A stretch of DNA of 64,000 bases from Rhizomucor pusillus (GCA_900175165.2 FWWN02000704.1:455864-519863), one strand, 5' to 3'; positions 11,730 to 24,417 are shown, counted from the stretch's first letter. Numbers and translations are program-made. The notes: a model not told the origin generated them from the letters alone.

Positions 11730-14700
11730 ATGAAATTGAGCATTGGAGGAAAACAGCAGAGAGGCCTCCTCTCGATGACGAGTCATTATCTGAAATCGGA
11801 GTCGATCGCTCGCTTGCCCAAACTTCAAGTGAAGGATCATGTGCAAAGGGAATGGACACTTCTAATGGAAAGCCTGCAAAGGCTGACAGCTCACGAGGCT
11901 GGCTCGAGTACACTCCCGTTCAAGTATCCCCTTCTTACTCTGCAGACCGTGCGACGCATGCTGTTAATACTGCCAATAACAAGAAAAACGATGAATATGG
12001 ACGGCCACGCACTTTCCAGCTGGCCGGTACAGACTCACAAAGAGGTAATACAACCATCCTACTCTTAGCGACTTTGTAAGAGCCTGCTTACTGATATTCG
12101 ACGATATGTTTGAAGCAAAGGATATGCTCAATGTCGTTTCTAATGAGGATATTTTGAAATTGACACAATTGACATCTCAACTGTCTGAACCTTCAAAAAG
12201 TTCAAAACCGCATCATCGAAGAGGTAAGAGCAACGATGCTGGAAAGTATAAATTTCGTCAAAACTTACAGCTCGCTTTACAGAGGAATCCAGGCACCATC
12301 ACAGAAATTGGTCCTCGTCGCACAGCCGAAAAGTTTCTTCTGCAACGGACGATTATACCCCGCAGTTCAGTCCATCAGGCGCAGAACAGTCAAATGATAC
12401 CACTCCTCCAGTTTATACCCGACCTTCTCTCAGTACACCACCTTTATCTCGACCAACCGCAGAAACAACATTGCGGCGACGAGACCTTTCGAACACTGCG
12501 GATAATTCTAAGCAAGAACGAAGGCGATCATGGTACAAGCAATTTATTAGACGCGACAAGGGGAAATTGAAAGGAAAGGACTCGATGGACTCGGTTGATC
12601 TACGAGACTCGAACGTGAAAATCGGGTCGGTTGACAGTAGTTCTTCCTCAGGGCAGTCCCCTGGTTCTTCAGCTATGGCTCGAGAATGCAATCGCAGCAG
12701 TGGAGGAAGCGACCGGAGACGAATAGTGGTTGCCAGCCCTGTAAATATATCTCCAGATCATTCGACAGCCCAATCTTTAGGAAAACAGGCAAAAAAATCG
12801 GCGCTGCATCCATCATCTTTTATCAAGGGCAAAAGTCTTTTACATCGAAGGACTTCCTCGGTCGCTGTGACCTCAATGCACGACACTTCCAAACATAAAA
12901 CGGCGACAACGACAGCGAGTACGGAGCACCCGTTCATTGACAGTAAATTGAGAAACCGGCATTCTTTTGATGGACTTCACGATTCTCCAAACGTTGCTGT
13001 TTTACCAAAAATGTTTAGCACGGATGATCGCAGGAGATCCAGTGTCGATATTGGAGTAATAGCCGATATTCGGAAGGAGTCTCGATCGTTGCCGTTAAAG
13101 TCGTTTTCAGAGCAGCATCCAATGGAGGTATGTGAACCATCATACATGCAAGAAGAACATGTATTAAGTGATTCGCTTTAGGCAAGAATGTGCGATCCAC
13201 GACCATCCTTTGACTTCTTTCAGGAAACCAAAAGTATCGAATCGACAGGAGATGGATCTATAGAAGAGAACGACGATGGAATTAAGAGCAAAAAAGTTGA
13301 CGGCGGCAGCATTGCTGAAGATAACGATGAATTAATTGGATCCAACGATAGTGGTGTATCTGCACGATGCGACGAAGACAGCAACGACACTGTGCAACTC
13401 ATGTTTGATTATGACACACTCCCAGATGAAGTAATAGGACTGCTCAAAGAATACGAGAAAATGGGAAAACTGGAAATTAAAGAGGGTACAGTCGACACAG
13501 GTCGACGCTCTCGGATGCGAGTACAGCACGAGGAGGATGAAGATGAGGAAGATGAAGAGGAAGAAGAAGAAGAGCAAGGTGACGAGACGCTCATAGATCC
13601 ATCCAAACTCATCTCTGGAGTTGAAGATATTTTGGAGACGGATGCAGCGGTTAAATCAAGCGGTGACAATTCAAGCGTACGAAGAATTGCTATTGTCCAA
13701 GCGAGCAAACACAATACAGCCGAGTTTGTCAAGCTTATTCATCTTGCGGAAGACGATGCCTTGACCAGCGGTCCGCTCGTTGATCTTCATGTGTCCTTAC
13801 TAGGTGACCAGGGAGAGGATCTACAGGCAGACAAGGAAGATGTGAAAGCTCTATTGCGCGAAGTGGATGCAAGGATTCTAGAGTTGGAAAAGCTCGCAAA
13901 CGAGTCAAGAAACTTCATGGATCAGAATAGTGAGACGATAGATAACCTTGCTCTCGACGAATTGGATAACATTGGAGACAAGTCAAAATTATCGAGCATG
14001 CGGCCCGGCGATAGCAGCAGCAGCAGCAGCCGCAAGAACTTCTTCCATGCAGTGGACGATACAGTAATTGAACTCATGGACGACAGACATATTTCAACGC
14101 GACCATCATTTTTAATTGGCACTCCTCCTGTTTCATCATCCTCTATCAGCTCCACCTCCACCTCCAGTGGTGGCAATGCCTTAATGCCAAACATCATTAA
14201 TCCAACTCTACAAAAACTCGACTCTTCTCAACGCCGTTACAGCTACTCATCTATTCACCATGCCCCCTCGCTTCTATTTGATACTTTCCTTCCATATCGA
14301 TCATTTAATCCATTTGATTATCGGCAGGAAGAATTACGAATCGGTATATGCACCTTACAAAACGAAATAGTGGATTTCAAACGCGCATTATTGGAAACTG
14401 AGAAACTTATTCGAGACATACAAAACGATATTGGTGATACCCGCCAACGTATGGCACTCTATCTGAAAGATATCCCAGAAACGCACTACTCGGCTGTAAG
14501 TGACAGTTTACATCTATCTTATTTCAGGTTTCCGTCCAGAGGCTTACTCATTACTGACTCAAAAATTCAGCTCAAAAAGTTAGAAGTAGACATTGAATCC
14601 ATCCTGGCAAACAGGGCTAAGAATCCATGGCTCGATACCGGATACGCATTGCTTTCTTACTTGCTGACACGTATGTAATCGGATCAACACTGCTAACGCA

Positions 14701-14954
14701 TTGATCGTAGTATACTAACGGTCTGTCTCCCTCCCTTTCCAGTATTTGCATTGCTGGTATGGGTTATCATCTGCACTCTAAAATGGATCCGGACGGTCGT
14801 CACTTTTCCTCGAAAACTGTGGCGAACGTACACTCAATACTTGGTGGAACGTGAAAAGGCCGTCAAGGCAGCGAGTTTTCACTCTGTCGCGTCTGGAACG
14901 AATCTTGCTTCTGCATCATCTCGGTTAAAGCAACGGTCTCCACGAAAAGAATAA
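11730..14954 (+). CDS. Large Ser-rich, tail-anchored coiled-coil protein of unknown function
   Basis: Six exons (11730-11962, 12069-12223, 12283-13127, 13182-14495, 14571-14670, 14743-14954) join to 952 aa. The first ~110 residues look helical (HVQREWTLLMESLQRLT, then DFVRACLLIFDDMFEAKDML across intron 1). A long Ser/Arg-rich disordered region follows, then an acidic run of E and D (13,540-13,580), two coiled coils (around VKALLREVDARILELEKL and IVDFKRALLETEKLIRDIQN), and near the end one transmembrane helix (LFALLVWVIICTL) with a basic tail. The layout suggests an organelle-anchored adaptor with its bulk in the cytosol. I recognise no family. Intron 1 and the start are the weakest part: another ATG at 11708 opens a different frame. 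Confidence 0.65.
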
Positions 14955-15036
14955 ATCTATCAATCGCTGCGCGCCCAGGGTGACGCTTTTATTTAAACTG
15001 GAGGTACATTTCGTAATATAGTTCCTTTTTTGCTTT

Positions 15037-15465
15037 TTATGCGGATTCGGTCTTGGTGTATTCAAGGTTGATGCCCTTCTCCTTCAAAGACTTCTCGGCT
15101 TCCTTCGTTGCCCAAGTGGTAACGCTATACATGAAGATTAATACTAGTATTCTCTCCAATGCATTTTAGCCAGCTACCTAGTATCAGGCTTGTAATAAAG
15201 AGCAACAGCCATCAAGAAGAAACCGCCGCCCATGCCCCAGTAGTAGATGTCTTCCCAGTCTTCCTTGACACGAGTCTGACATTGCGAGTCTGCTGTGTGA
15301 GTTTATCATTCAAAATTGCTGCAAGAGACGATTGAAATGTACCTTTTCATTGAAGAGGTAGCCTCCGGGCTCGTTCCACTGAGGAGTACCGTGTCCACCA
15401 CCGCGGCGAAGAAGGGTGGGTCGAGTGGACAGTCTGGCAGATCGTGAAATGGCTCTGGCAAACAT
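15037..15465 (-). CDS. NADH:ubiquinone oxidoreductase ESSS subunit (NDUFB11-like)
   Basis: An accessory single-span subunit of mitochondrial respiratory complex I, in the membrane arm. Exons 15465-15343, 15275-15178 and 15124-15037 give 102 aa. The N-terminus MFARAISRSARLSTRPTLL is a typical Arg/Ser-rich mitochondrial presequence. The family core follows: GGGHGTPQWNEPGGYLFNEK, then TRVKEDWEDIYYWGMGG, the membrane helix FFLMAVALYYKPDT, and a charged tail. The intron acceptor chosen at 15276-15278 gives the conserved RVKEDWE; an earlier acceptor would insert residues not seen in the family. Convergent with the tail-anchored gene, about 80 bp between stops. Confidence 0.88.
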
Positions 15466-16263
15466 GTGTATGGTATGTTTAAAGTGTGGTACTCCTTTTT
15501 GTTTTCCGCACAAAATGGTGGGAGGGGCCCGAAATCTCTCAAAATTCATGACTGCGAATGATTTCTGAGCATGCACAAGGTGCTTGCAAAGAATGAACAA
15601 TATATGTCGTTTGTTTAATTATTCGTCGAAAATAACGCCTTGCTTGCTTTTAAAATATAGATGGAACTTACGGCAGAATAGTACGTATTTTCCTATGCTT
15701 CTACCACCTTACTTTAAATAGCCTCCTCGGTCGATATTCCAGCGGTCTTGTTTAGCCTATAATACTATATGAAAAATATGCCAACAAGCTTATTCTTTAC
15801 ATCATTGCAGTGGTCAAGAAAGGAAAACCGCTGGATTGGCAAGAAACTTCCAAATACATCCAAAAAAACCCATTCGTGAGGTAAGCAGTTGGATCATATG
15901 GCGTTCGCATGCTGGTGAAACGTCGTAGCTCGGCTGTGGCAACGACGGATAATTTGTCAGAAAGCACACAAAGTTTTCACTAATGGCAAATGAGATAAAA
16001 ATGGATGCTTCATTTTTCCAGATAACGGAAGGATGCACAGTTCATGAGAAAAGAAAGGGGTTCGAGTGAGAGAGAGAGCGTATGTACAATAAACGTAACG
16101 GGCAATGCAGGGTCGGGTTGAAAAGAAAGGAGAGAAAAAAAAATAATGACATAGGGAGGGAAGTTTGTCTTTTGAGACAAACCCACTTTCGGGAGGATGT
16201 ACACGAAGGACGAAGGATGCTGGCTCAAGAAAATATATGAACAGCGGTTTTTGTGAAATGTTG
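15466..16263. other. Intergenic, no gene seen
   Basis: This 0.8 kb separates the ESSS start from the GPS2-like stop. Open frames here (for example 15814-16316 on the minus strand) are Phe/Ser/Leu-rich, have no recognisable motif and overlap one another. A GA-rich run (16067-16078) and A-rich tract (16136-16146) are simple sequence. It probably holds the ESSS promoter and the 3' UTR of the GPS2-like gene. Confidence 0.4.
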
Positions 16264-16713
16264 TCATTCCATTGTCGAATGGCGCCGTCGTCGTCGTTCT
16301 TCCTGTGCTTCCTCAAACATGAGCCGTTTGATCAATTGAAACAGCTGATGCTTTTCTTCCTTAAGCTCCTCCAAACGTCTGCAGATCTCCACCTTTGTCA
16401 ATTCCTCTGCTGTAATAGTCGAACTCGGCGCCGGCGCTGACTTGGTCTCGGACGTAGATAGAATCTCTGAAGTGCACTCTGGCGATTCAACCGGGGGAGA
16501 AGGTAATCCTCCCGCTGTCGTAGCGCAAAAGGCTTTGGACTCTTCCCTGTTTAGAGACTCCAGTTTATTAACGTTCTTGCGCCGCCAGCTCGTTTGACGC
16601 TGCTGAATAACTTGAGCAATGTAGTGTACTCGCGGAGAGCGATCGAGATGCAGCACGAGTGTATCGTTACAGGAGCGATTTGTACTGAGTTCGTAGATTT
16701 CTCGCACAATCAT
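16264..16713 (-). CDS. GPS2-like (G-protein pathway suppressor 2 domain) protein
   Basis: An intronless 149-aa protein. Its C-terminal 45 residues match the helical core of metazoan GPS2: LTKVEICRRLEELKEEKHQL, then FQLIKRLMFEEAQEERRRRR. GPS2 has the same EEKHQLFLQLKKVL-type heptad ending in a basic run. In animals that helix assembles the NCoR/SMRT-HDAC3 co-repressor; the related fungal machine is Set3C. The middle is Ser/Pro-rich and probably disordered; the N-terminus (MIVREIYELSTNRS) is unassigned. A co-repressor role is inference from this one motif, which being a coiled coil could also be convergent. Confidence 0.55.
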   Translation of the reverse strand: MIVREIYELSTNRSCNDTLVLHLDRSPRVHYIAQVIQQRQTSWRRKNVNKLESLNREESKAFCATTAGGLPSPPVESPECTSEILSTSETKSAPAPSSTITAEELTKVEICRRLEELKEEKHQLFQLIKRLMFEEAQEERRRRRHSTME

Positions 16714-18909
16714 GGGTCAAAGAAGTTTGTTGAGGACCAAAGTTGACATTTTAGCACTTAATGCAACTTTGATTCTCCGATGGCAATTATAGAATACACC
16801 CCAGGTAACTGAATTTATTTCCACTTTCGGGCACATCAAAGGCCCTCAGCATGTCTAAATGACTAGGAGCGACAGGGAAACTCCTCCTCGACCCTTATTC
16901 TGTTATGATAATGTCTCAGCATTTGTATTGCTGCTGTATTATCCATATTTGAGGCTTGTGCCCAAAGCTCTGACTGAGGTCTCGAATGTCCTCCCAAAGA
17001 ACTTCCTTCTGCAACATTTGTTCTTGGTGTCTAACGAAGAAATATACTTACTTTTTATCCGTGGCCAGGAGTAAAAGTAAAGGTAGGATCAACGTGAGAA
17101 GACTACCTGTTAAAATGACACTGGTTCTCGCGTGGAGTGAAGCATGTGGGCCTGATTTTTACTAAAATCTCTAGAGATATGACATGGCATGCTTAGACTT
17201 CAGAATACATATCATGAATTATAAGCAAAAGATAAATAATGAGGCAAAAGGAGCAAGATACCATGGTCAGGACAGAGGCTATTAGATCAGGTAAACTACA
17301 AGAGATAAGGAGTTTGTTTATGAAAGAAACAGTGCCAACCTGTCCACCTCTCAAAAAAATTGGCAAAGATCCCTCTACAACATTATGCAAGCTTAATTTA
17401 CATCTGCCTGCTTTCCATTGATTACAGCTGAAAAATTTCAGGCCCATGCAAAATTGCTGTTAGAGCAATGAAATCGATGCAGCGTGGTGGTCCCAACTCT
17501 ATGGGTGATAAACTGGACATCATCCAGGAAAGACTGCTGAGCATCTTCAAAATCCCATTTTTCATCCATGACCAGATGGAGCTTGCATTGTATCAATATG
17601 CAAACAGCTCATATATCGTTCCTGGTGATGACGATACTATAGCCTACCATCAACTTGCTATCGATGAGCGCCGTAGATAATCCCCATATCCATTGAGATA
17701 TGTCAATCATCAAGAAGTCCTGGATGCCATGGACGCATCACAAATTCTCGTGGACCTACTGAGGCACAGAAGAGTCGATATCAGCTAGTATTTGGCGTGC
17801 GCCAGATGACACGCGGATCGTATGGATCAATCCAAAGCAAAAGCATCATCCAAAAAGGACAAGCGCCCGGTGAAAAGAAGTAAGAAAAATCAAGCCAAGG
17901 AACTGAAGCCTGCGAAGAGTGATCGCGCGTGCATATGATCCTTGTCAAAGAGCAGAACGGTGAAGGGAAGGAAATGCATGGCATCACAAGAACTATCAGA
18001 ATATGGCAAAAAGGGCTAAGCTCCTCAGTCCTGTCGACCATCGTCAAATTATCGAACGAACTCAATATTGCAATGTCTATGGATGAGCAAGTCAGGACAG
18101 CTTCACTGCTTACCGATATTTTGTACCAGCAATCATGTGAAATGAGTCTCGTGTGACAGCTGGCCATGCATATTGCTGGTATTGCCTTGCAACTGATGTT
18201 ACTTGACAGCAGCATAGAGAGAAATGCCATCTTTTCGAGTTTTTTTTTTTGCGATAATTCTGTTCGGACAGGGAGATGGATTCTGTATGCTAGCATGAAG
18301 TACGATTACCGCCATATCCCAAAAGATATGCTTCTTCGAATTTAAAATCCCAGAGAGTTTCTGGCTCACAGGAAAGACCATGAAACTCTGGCGAACTTGA
18401 TCGGGCTTATGTACGGCAATAACGACGATTGCAAACTAAAAAATCTGATACTGTTTGCTCGTCAGCTATGGGATCTTCCTAATTATTTCTTATATCAAGC
18501 AATCATATCGAAATTTATTCCATGTATGCCGCATCAGAAGCTTTTCGCGTATCAAGATTGGCTTCTTGTACACATTGTGGCAATAAATGGTTGCGTTTAA
18601 AATGATATTCATAAATGACTCTGCTAGATCGAGTCAAGCAATACTAAGCAAAGCTCATTTTAGAAAAGTATGTGCGTTCATTCGTGATTACACTAGCTCC
18701 CAGCCAATGCCATCAAATAGATTGTGTCCATATTAGCTAGGTCTGTAATTTGTGACGTCGAGTTGTTCGTTCTTTATGTGCAAGATGAAAGAAAGTGTAT
18801 CGTTGGCGTCTATGGTCGCCCTACCATAAACCTCTTGGTTCCTCGACTGAGTATTCAAATGAATAATATAAGCAAAATATGGAAAGCTACCAGGATTGGA
18901 CATGCCATT
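16714..18909. pseudogene. Decayed coding remnants of unknown family
   Basis: On the plus strand several short frames look protein-like but cannot be joined: 17239-17421, 17468-17680 (contains LDIIQERLLSIFKIPFFIHD), 17929-18156 (contains EMHGITRTIRIWQKGLSS) and 18397-18600 (contains LILFARQLWDLPNYFLYQAI). They are in different frames, are broken by stops and lack splice sites that would link them. They probably represent one or more inactivated genes or a mobile element. The family is not recognised. The GPS2-like promoter should lie at the left edge. Confidence 0.35.
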
Positions 18910-19995
18910 TTACCTTTTCTTTGCTCTCCCTGCACGTTCAGCAGCATATTCTGCAGATTCGCCCGCATCGTCAGCAAATTCTGCCGATTCTGCACGTCGA
19001 CTACTGGAGCTTCTGACTCCTGCTCTTACATTTGATCCAACATCGTCATCCATATCCATGGCTCCAGCTCCGTTTTCTCCCCCGCTTCCTTTCCCTTTTG
19101 TGCGGATCTGCTGCCGTACTTGATCTAGCTGATTTTCATAGTTTTCGCGTTCTTGTTGGTTGGCAGTCATCGTGTTATTGATTTCTTGAATCCGAGCATC
19201 GATGGCGCTCAGAATGGAGCACGTTCTGTCTGACCAGATTTTAAGTGCATTGATCGTTTCGTCTAATCTTTCCGGTGGTAAGTCTCGTCCCATTGCGTAC
19301 TCGACTTGTAATTGCTGCTCTCGCTGGTCCAGTTTTCCTCTTAATAATCCCTGATAGAATGCATCGATAATCAAGTCCTCTAACTCGCGAACATTTGGTA
19401 TATCAAGATATTCTTGTAAAACGCTGTATGGTAAGGTCTGTATAACGCGTCAGTTTCTCTAATCTCAACCCGCATTGGACTGCAAGTACGAACACGGCTA
19501 TTTTCAGACATCGTAACTATAGAGAGATGCTTCAGCTTCTTCAACTGTGCATCGTTGAGTGCAGGAAGACTGGTCGATTGCTCTTTGCAGCGCGTGCTTA
19601 GTTTGTTGTAAGAATAGATATTACATCCTCCCGCTTGCTTTACCTGCATAATCTCTATAGGTACCATATAAAAAGATTCGTAACAGTGCATAGTAAGGTG
19701 CAACTTCGGGTAAACTAGATGCCTAGCACAAATGTTAAGAAGACTGACACCAAAAAAGTTTTTATGCCGAGCCCACCTCGACGACATTTGGTGCTTGGTA
19801 TAATTCGGAGAAGACATAGACACCAGGTGCAGAAAGGGCATCTAGGATTAGCTTGGTGTTGGCCGCTCCTTTCACGGATTTCGATAGCAAAAGAAATGGC
19901 TGCAGGGATTGGCTGGTGGAGAGACTCAAGTTGGATACATCCATCGAGTGTCGTTTGGAGAACAGAAAATGGTGCTCGATTGCGAGCTTTGCCAT
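18910..19995 (-). CDS. CSN7: COP9 signalosome subunit 7 (PCI domain)
   Basis: CSN7 is a PCI-domain scaffold subunit of the COP9 signalosome, which removes NEDD8/Rub1 from cullins. Four exons (19995-19777, 19722-19644, 19582-19494, 19437-18910) give 304 aa. Family blocks appear in order: LQPFLLLSKSVKGAA, APGVYVFSELYQAPNV, LLRIFLYGTYRDYA, LKKLKHLSIV, LPYSVLQEYLDIPNVRELED, then IIDAFYQGLLRGKLDQREQQ and LQVEYAMGRD (winged-helix end of the PCI). A C-terminal coiled coil and a basic/acidic tail follow. Intron 3 has an unusual gttcgt donor but is required by frame. The Met at 19944 is an alternative start that gives a more typical N-terminus. Confidence 0.92.
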
Positions 19996-20571
19996 TCGAC
20001 GTGTTGAGGATAGAAACCCCGAAAGGTGGAAGTACCATCAGACGGAGGTCTTCAGTGGCATCAAGGATATGATTTACAGTCTATTCAAAAGTAAGAAAAT
20101 ACTTGGCGCATTCTAATAGAAGGGTTGCGAAGCAATATTGCTTTATAAATACGATGCAGTAAGCAATATTCTAGCCTGCTTTTAATTGACGGACACCTGA
20201 ATAAGGACTATTATACTACGAGTACAAGTACTTCTATCCGTTACACGATTGCTCAGAAAACCAGCATCCTTGGCTTCGTTATGTCATTATTCACAAATAA
20301 GTCAATCATGAGATTGCTATCTATACGCAGAGAAGACCAAAGAATGGGTTCCAATACATTATTTCCGAGCGATACATAGTGACGAAGTATTCTAGATTTG
20401 AAATCGTTTTATGATGGACACGAGCAGCGAGGAACCAAATAAGCCTCAAGCGCTTATATAACTATGTATACAAAATGATCTCAGGACTGTAGTCTTTTTA
20501 TGCATACAAACTTGAGTCTTTGTTGCAAAGAGAGCTTTTCTACTTCTGTCGATATCAGTGATCACTGCAAA

Positions 20572-20604
20572 NNNNNNNNNNNNNNNNNNNNNNNNNNNNN
20601 NNNN
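20572..20604. other. Assembly gap (33 N)
   Basis: Thirty-three undetermined bases, followed by a run of A. Any frame across it (for example on the minus strand at 20446-20688) is not reliable. Confidence 0.99.
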
Positions 20605-21981
20605 AAAAAAATTGCTGATGATATATGGAAAAATGGAGTCAGAATCGCGGTGACAATGACACTGAAATGAGACAATTCCTTTGACCAACTCTTAAAGGAA
20701 AAGATGATCTGCAGTTATACTTCCTTATATCGCTGTTTCCATACTTGCTTTGTAAGGATTCATCATCAAGTGCACAACGGCTTACCGAAGAAGTAAAGAA
20801 CTCTGTGTTTTGGAACATTCATATTTGGATTTGATCGTGGAGGCTAGAAAAATATTATGATAACAGAAATGATATAAATGCACAATGTCTTCAAGTAAAT
20901 GATGACAGGATTTAGCGAATCCTCATGAGTTGAAGAGGATGCTAAAAACACAAGGCGATAGGGTAAAAAAGACAACCTAGTTGATGCATAAACGCGCCGT
21001 TCGACGTCCACGCTGATTTACATGCGATTATTGAAGATGTCTGCTGTAAACTGGACTTGAGGCTATACGGTTTTGTTCTCCATTTTCAAACATCTTTCAG
21101 ACCTATCCTCCTCCGTTGTCACACAGCGACATACCTAATCAGCTTTTTATTCTTGTGAATCTTTTGTTGTTACTATTAATCCTTGAAAAGATATGAATAT
21201 TCACGACCAGTTACCACTGAACTACACTCGTGTTCGCTTGATTTTGACATTTCGTTTTGGCATTTCTTTGCGAGCACTTAAAAGCCAAAGAAGAAAGAAA
21301 TAATATATATATATATATACCACAAGATGCTGTAATGTACGTTTTTGGCATTGCTTGGCATGCATGTCATTGGCTGTGTACTGCCGAATAAGCGTGTCTC
21401 CCACTTGCGTTGGTCGAGGATAATAAAGAACGGGATACAACTCGCTCGTTCCGCAAATTCGCCAAATCAAAACTGCATATTTTAGCTAGGAAAAGCATTG
21501 TCACTGCATGTACTACATTTCTCGATCATTTGCAGTACAAAAGACGAATTTCAGCAGTGCAAAACCAAATCGCACTATAAGAGTTCCAGAGGTTGCATTA
21601 GGTCGTATCCAAGAAGAAATACAGCACGATTCTGTTGCTGCCACGGGTGTCCCAAACCATCTAGATATTTTTATCCTTTTCAGCTCTTTTTGATATTAAT
21701 GTATTTGTAATGGGATAGGTCTTCTGTAGTGCACTTGGACCTTTTAATCCATTTGATCCTTTTGTGGTGCAATCGGTCTTCTCTGACTACAGTGAGCCCT
21801 CTATAATTTCAACGCCATGGTTCCCATCATAAATGTTGAAATTAATGAGGGTAGAAGTTAAAGAAACTGTCAAGAAGCTTATTCACATTCGGGTTTCTTG
21901 CATTCTCACAATAACAATTACAACGGTTATCATATTTGGTTTCGAGAAGCATTTCCCATTGTATTTATGGATTGATCAGTG

Positions 21982-22133
21982 TTCCATAATGATGGAGGTG
22001 GTACAACAATTAGAACTCCCTCTTATTACAATCATCTACTGGTAGACTTAATTCTTTGCTTCTTATTCCATTAGAAGCACCTACGAAAAGTCTCACAGTA
22101 TCTTACTGTTCCCGTTTCTTGCCAAATACTTCA
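21982..22133. repeat. Diverged repeat, copy A (matches 25,862-25,971)
   Basis: About 110-150 bp that aligns with 25,862-25,971 in the same orientation. Shared blocks include GGTGGTACAAC, ACTGGTAGA, and CTTTGCTTCTTATTCCA followed by the A-rich AAGC-CCTAC segment. Copy A has an extra ~25 bp before ACTGGTAG. The two copies lie about 3.8 kb apart on either side of the Tc1 element and the tRNA gene. Confidence 0.7.
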
Positions 22134-22711
22134 CCCATGCCAATTGGACAATAGAACAAAAGTAGCAGCGCTATTCGCTCTGAGAACGCAGTAGATGACA
22201 ATGAGCATCCACAAACGGAGCAAAGAACATCATTCTCACTCAGAGAGAAGATTCGACGCGCTTTTTCCGTAATTAATTGTATCGAAAGTGAAAGCTTGGA
22301 TGGTTACAAGAATTTATTGAGGTCATTGAGAAGCTTCGGACAACGTCGACAATTCAGTCTCAAAGCAAACAACGCAGTCCAGATAAGGGTTTTTAACCTA
22401 GCGACCCCAAACTTTTTGCTATATAATATGAAGAGGGCTGACATGAATTTTATAAGCTTTTTGATGGTTCCAGTCCAAAAAGCTGAAATACAGCACCCAT
22501 ACATTATAGAATGAATTATAGACTTTCCTTTGTTATTGTATATCCATAGAAACTGACAAACAAGATAAATGCAATCATCGACACTTAAGTGCCTCCTATC
22601 TTCATGGGTTTTCAACTTCACTGTGGAGGTCACAGCGGCGACAAAAATAACGTTACACAAACACGAAAAAAGTAATCGTCCTTCACATCAACCAAGGATT
22701 GAAGGAGATCA

Positions 22712-22784
22712 TGCCTTCTAGCGGAATCGAACCGCTGACCTTCCGCTTACTAGGCGGACGCTCTGCCAACTGAGCCAAGAAGGC
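22712..22784 (-). tRNA. tRNA-Thr (anticodon AGT)
   Basis: A 73-nt cloverleaf reads on the minus strand. The acceptor stem GCCTTCT pairs with AGAAGGC and is followed by the discriminator A. The D arm is GCTC-AGTTGGCA-GAGC. The anticodon arm is TCCGC-CTAGTAA-GCGGA, giving anticodon AGT. The T arm is AGCGG-TTCGATT-CCGCT. All stems pair fully and there is no intron. An AT-rich block lies 10-45 bp upstream, and CACGTGACCTG sits 63-73 bp upstream. The first T run downstream is about 45 bp away. Confidence 0.96.
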
Positions 22785-24417
22785 CTCGCTTCCGGAGGGG
22801 AGAATTAAAAATATAATTTAAACTATCGGCAAAAAATTATGAAAATCACGTGACCTGAAGGTGTAGTATAAAATAAGACAATTCGGAAGAGCAGTGATCT
22901 ATTATTCTAGCAAAAAACTGGCTCTCCTGGTTTTTAAATAGAGCTCAACCTATTTATTGTATATACTGTGGCTGTTTAAGGACCATTCAACGTTTGTCAA
23001 GTGCAATTCAAGTTTGAGATTGAGATTGCGCTAAAGTAGTACCGCCGTTGATAGTTATTAATTTAATTGAAGGAAAATGGTTATAGTGAAACTTACTGAT
23101 GCTTGCAAACGCATGGATTTTTCAAGTTGAGATGGCATTTAAGAATTGTGTGTATTGCGGAAAAAGACATGGAATAGTTCATTCGACATTTGCAGACTGG
23201 AAAATGGAGTGAAGAAAGTGCCGTGGTGAGCACCAAAGCACTCGCAAGAAGGACTATAAACTATATTCGAGGGACTACTCTCATTCTGAGATTTGCCTAA
23301 GCCAGCTTTCCTGCAGTATCAGTCAAAATGCAGTAAAATGCCAGTATCTTTGCGCCTCGTCTATTCCTCTTGATCTAAATGCTCACCGTACGATCAACAG
23401 AAATCGTCGTCCTTGAAGTGTTTGCGTGTGTGCAGTTGTTGTAGGGTAGCGTAGAGATAACAATGGAGACAAAAGTAAGTACGTTGAGACTGAACGTCCA
23501 TGAGAAGGATCTTTACTGGAAATAAAGACGAAGAAAATAAAGATCTACGCGACCCTCTTAGTCTACATGTTTTTGGGATGTAGTTTGAAAAAAGGTAGCA
23601 CTGTGTCTACTGTATTTCCGAAGAAAAACTCGAGTTCCTTCGGCTCATGGGGAGGATATTTAGATCTTCTTTTTGTCAATTTTTCTTTGTGATCAACCAA
23701 TATTTGCAATCATATCCATATCATTTCATCAACGTTGTCAATCAGTTGATTCATCGAAAAATCCCAGTTTTCGTTGTTAGACGGAGGAGCTTCTTTTTAC
23801 ATGTGGTATTACGCTGAAGCAGCAAAGTTTACCAGGTCCTGTATACAAAGATTTACTTCCGGAAGTCTAAGTTTCATCTTCTAGACTATCTATATTAGCA
23901 ATGTCTAAGGCAATGACCGGCAGGAGTGGGATGCCAGTATCATACCCGTTTATCGTCTTTATGCAGTCATAAAATCCTGCAGATGGCCTGTTCGAGATTT
24001 CCTAAAGGTTATCAAGATCGTCTGGGAGATGCGATATATTATTTATTGTTCCAAATGTGAGCTGGTCTACTGGAGTGCAAGAAACTATTGTATATCGATG
24101 ATGAAGCGGAAGCCACATTCAATAGAATTGAGAGCAGCAATGAAACATGGAGGACAGTTCATATTAGAGCAACGGAATGTTTAATATTCACCATAGGGTG
24201 CTTATTTCCTTAGCTGCTTTCCCTCCTTTCAGTCATGCTTTATGGTCAACTAGCCTTGCACTACTTTCTAAATAGGTGTATCACGCGTGCATGGAACATA
24301 CTGGCGATATTTGGGCATTCATGTCGTATCTCATCACTTCCTTTATGCGAGGTGCAGACGTCAGATTCTGGGAGCAGATATAGCAGCTCCCTATTGCGAC
24401 ACTTATCTATACATCTA
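22785..24417. other. Gene-poor, decayed coding remnants
   Basis: No intact gene. A plus-strand remnant at about 23,132-23,208 reads CVYCGKRHGIVHSTF, a zinc-knuckle-like fragment that runs into a stop. Another near 23,985-24,180 (GLFEISKGYQDRLGDAIYYL) is also broken. Both look like parts of old transposons or duplicated genes but are not identified. Confidence 0.35.

Larger units (their letters stand above)
19996..22711. other. Gene-poor stretch with assembly gap and repeat
   Basis: No intact gene is visible. The stretch includes a 33-base N gap (20572-20604), a TA microsatellite (around 21302-21318) and one copy of a repeat shared with 25.9 kb. The plus-strand frame at 19719-20072 is an antisense shadow of CSN7. 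Frames at 22296-22660 are AT-rich and show no motif. Decayed mobile elements are likely. Confidence 0.45.

Noticed and set aside
19719..20116. Plus-strand open frames of 87-117 codons
   Set aside because: They lie antisense to CSN7 exons, which match a known family.
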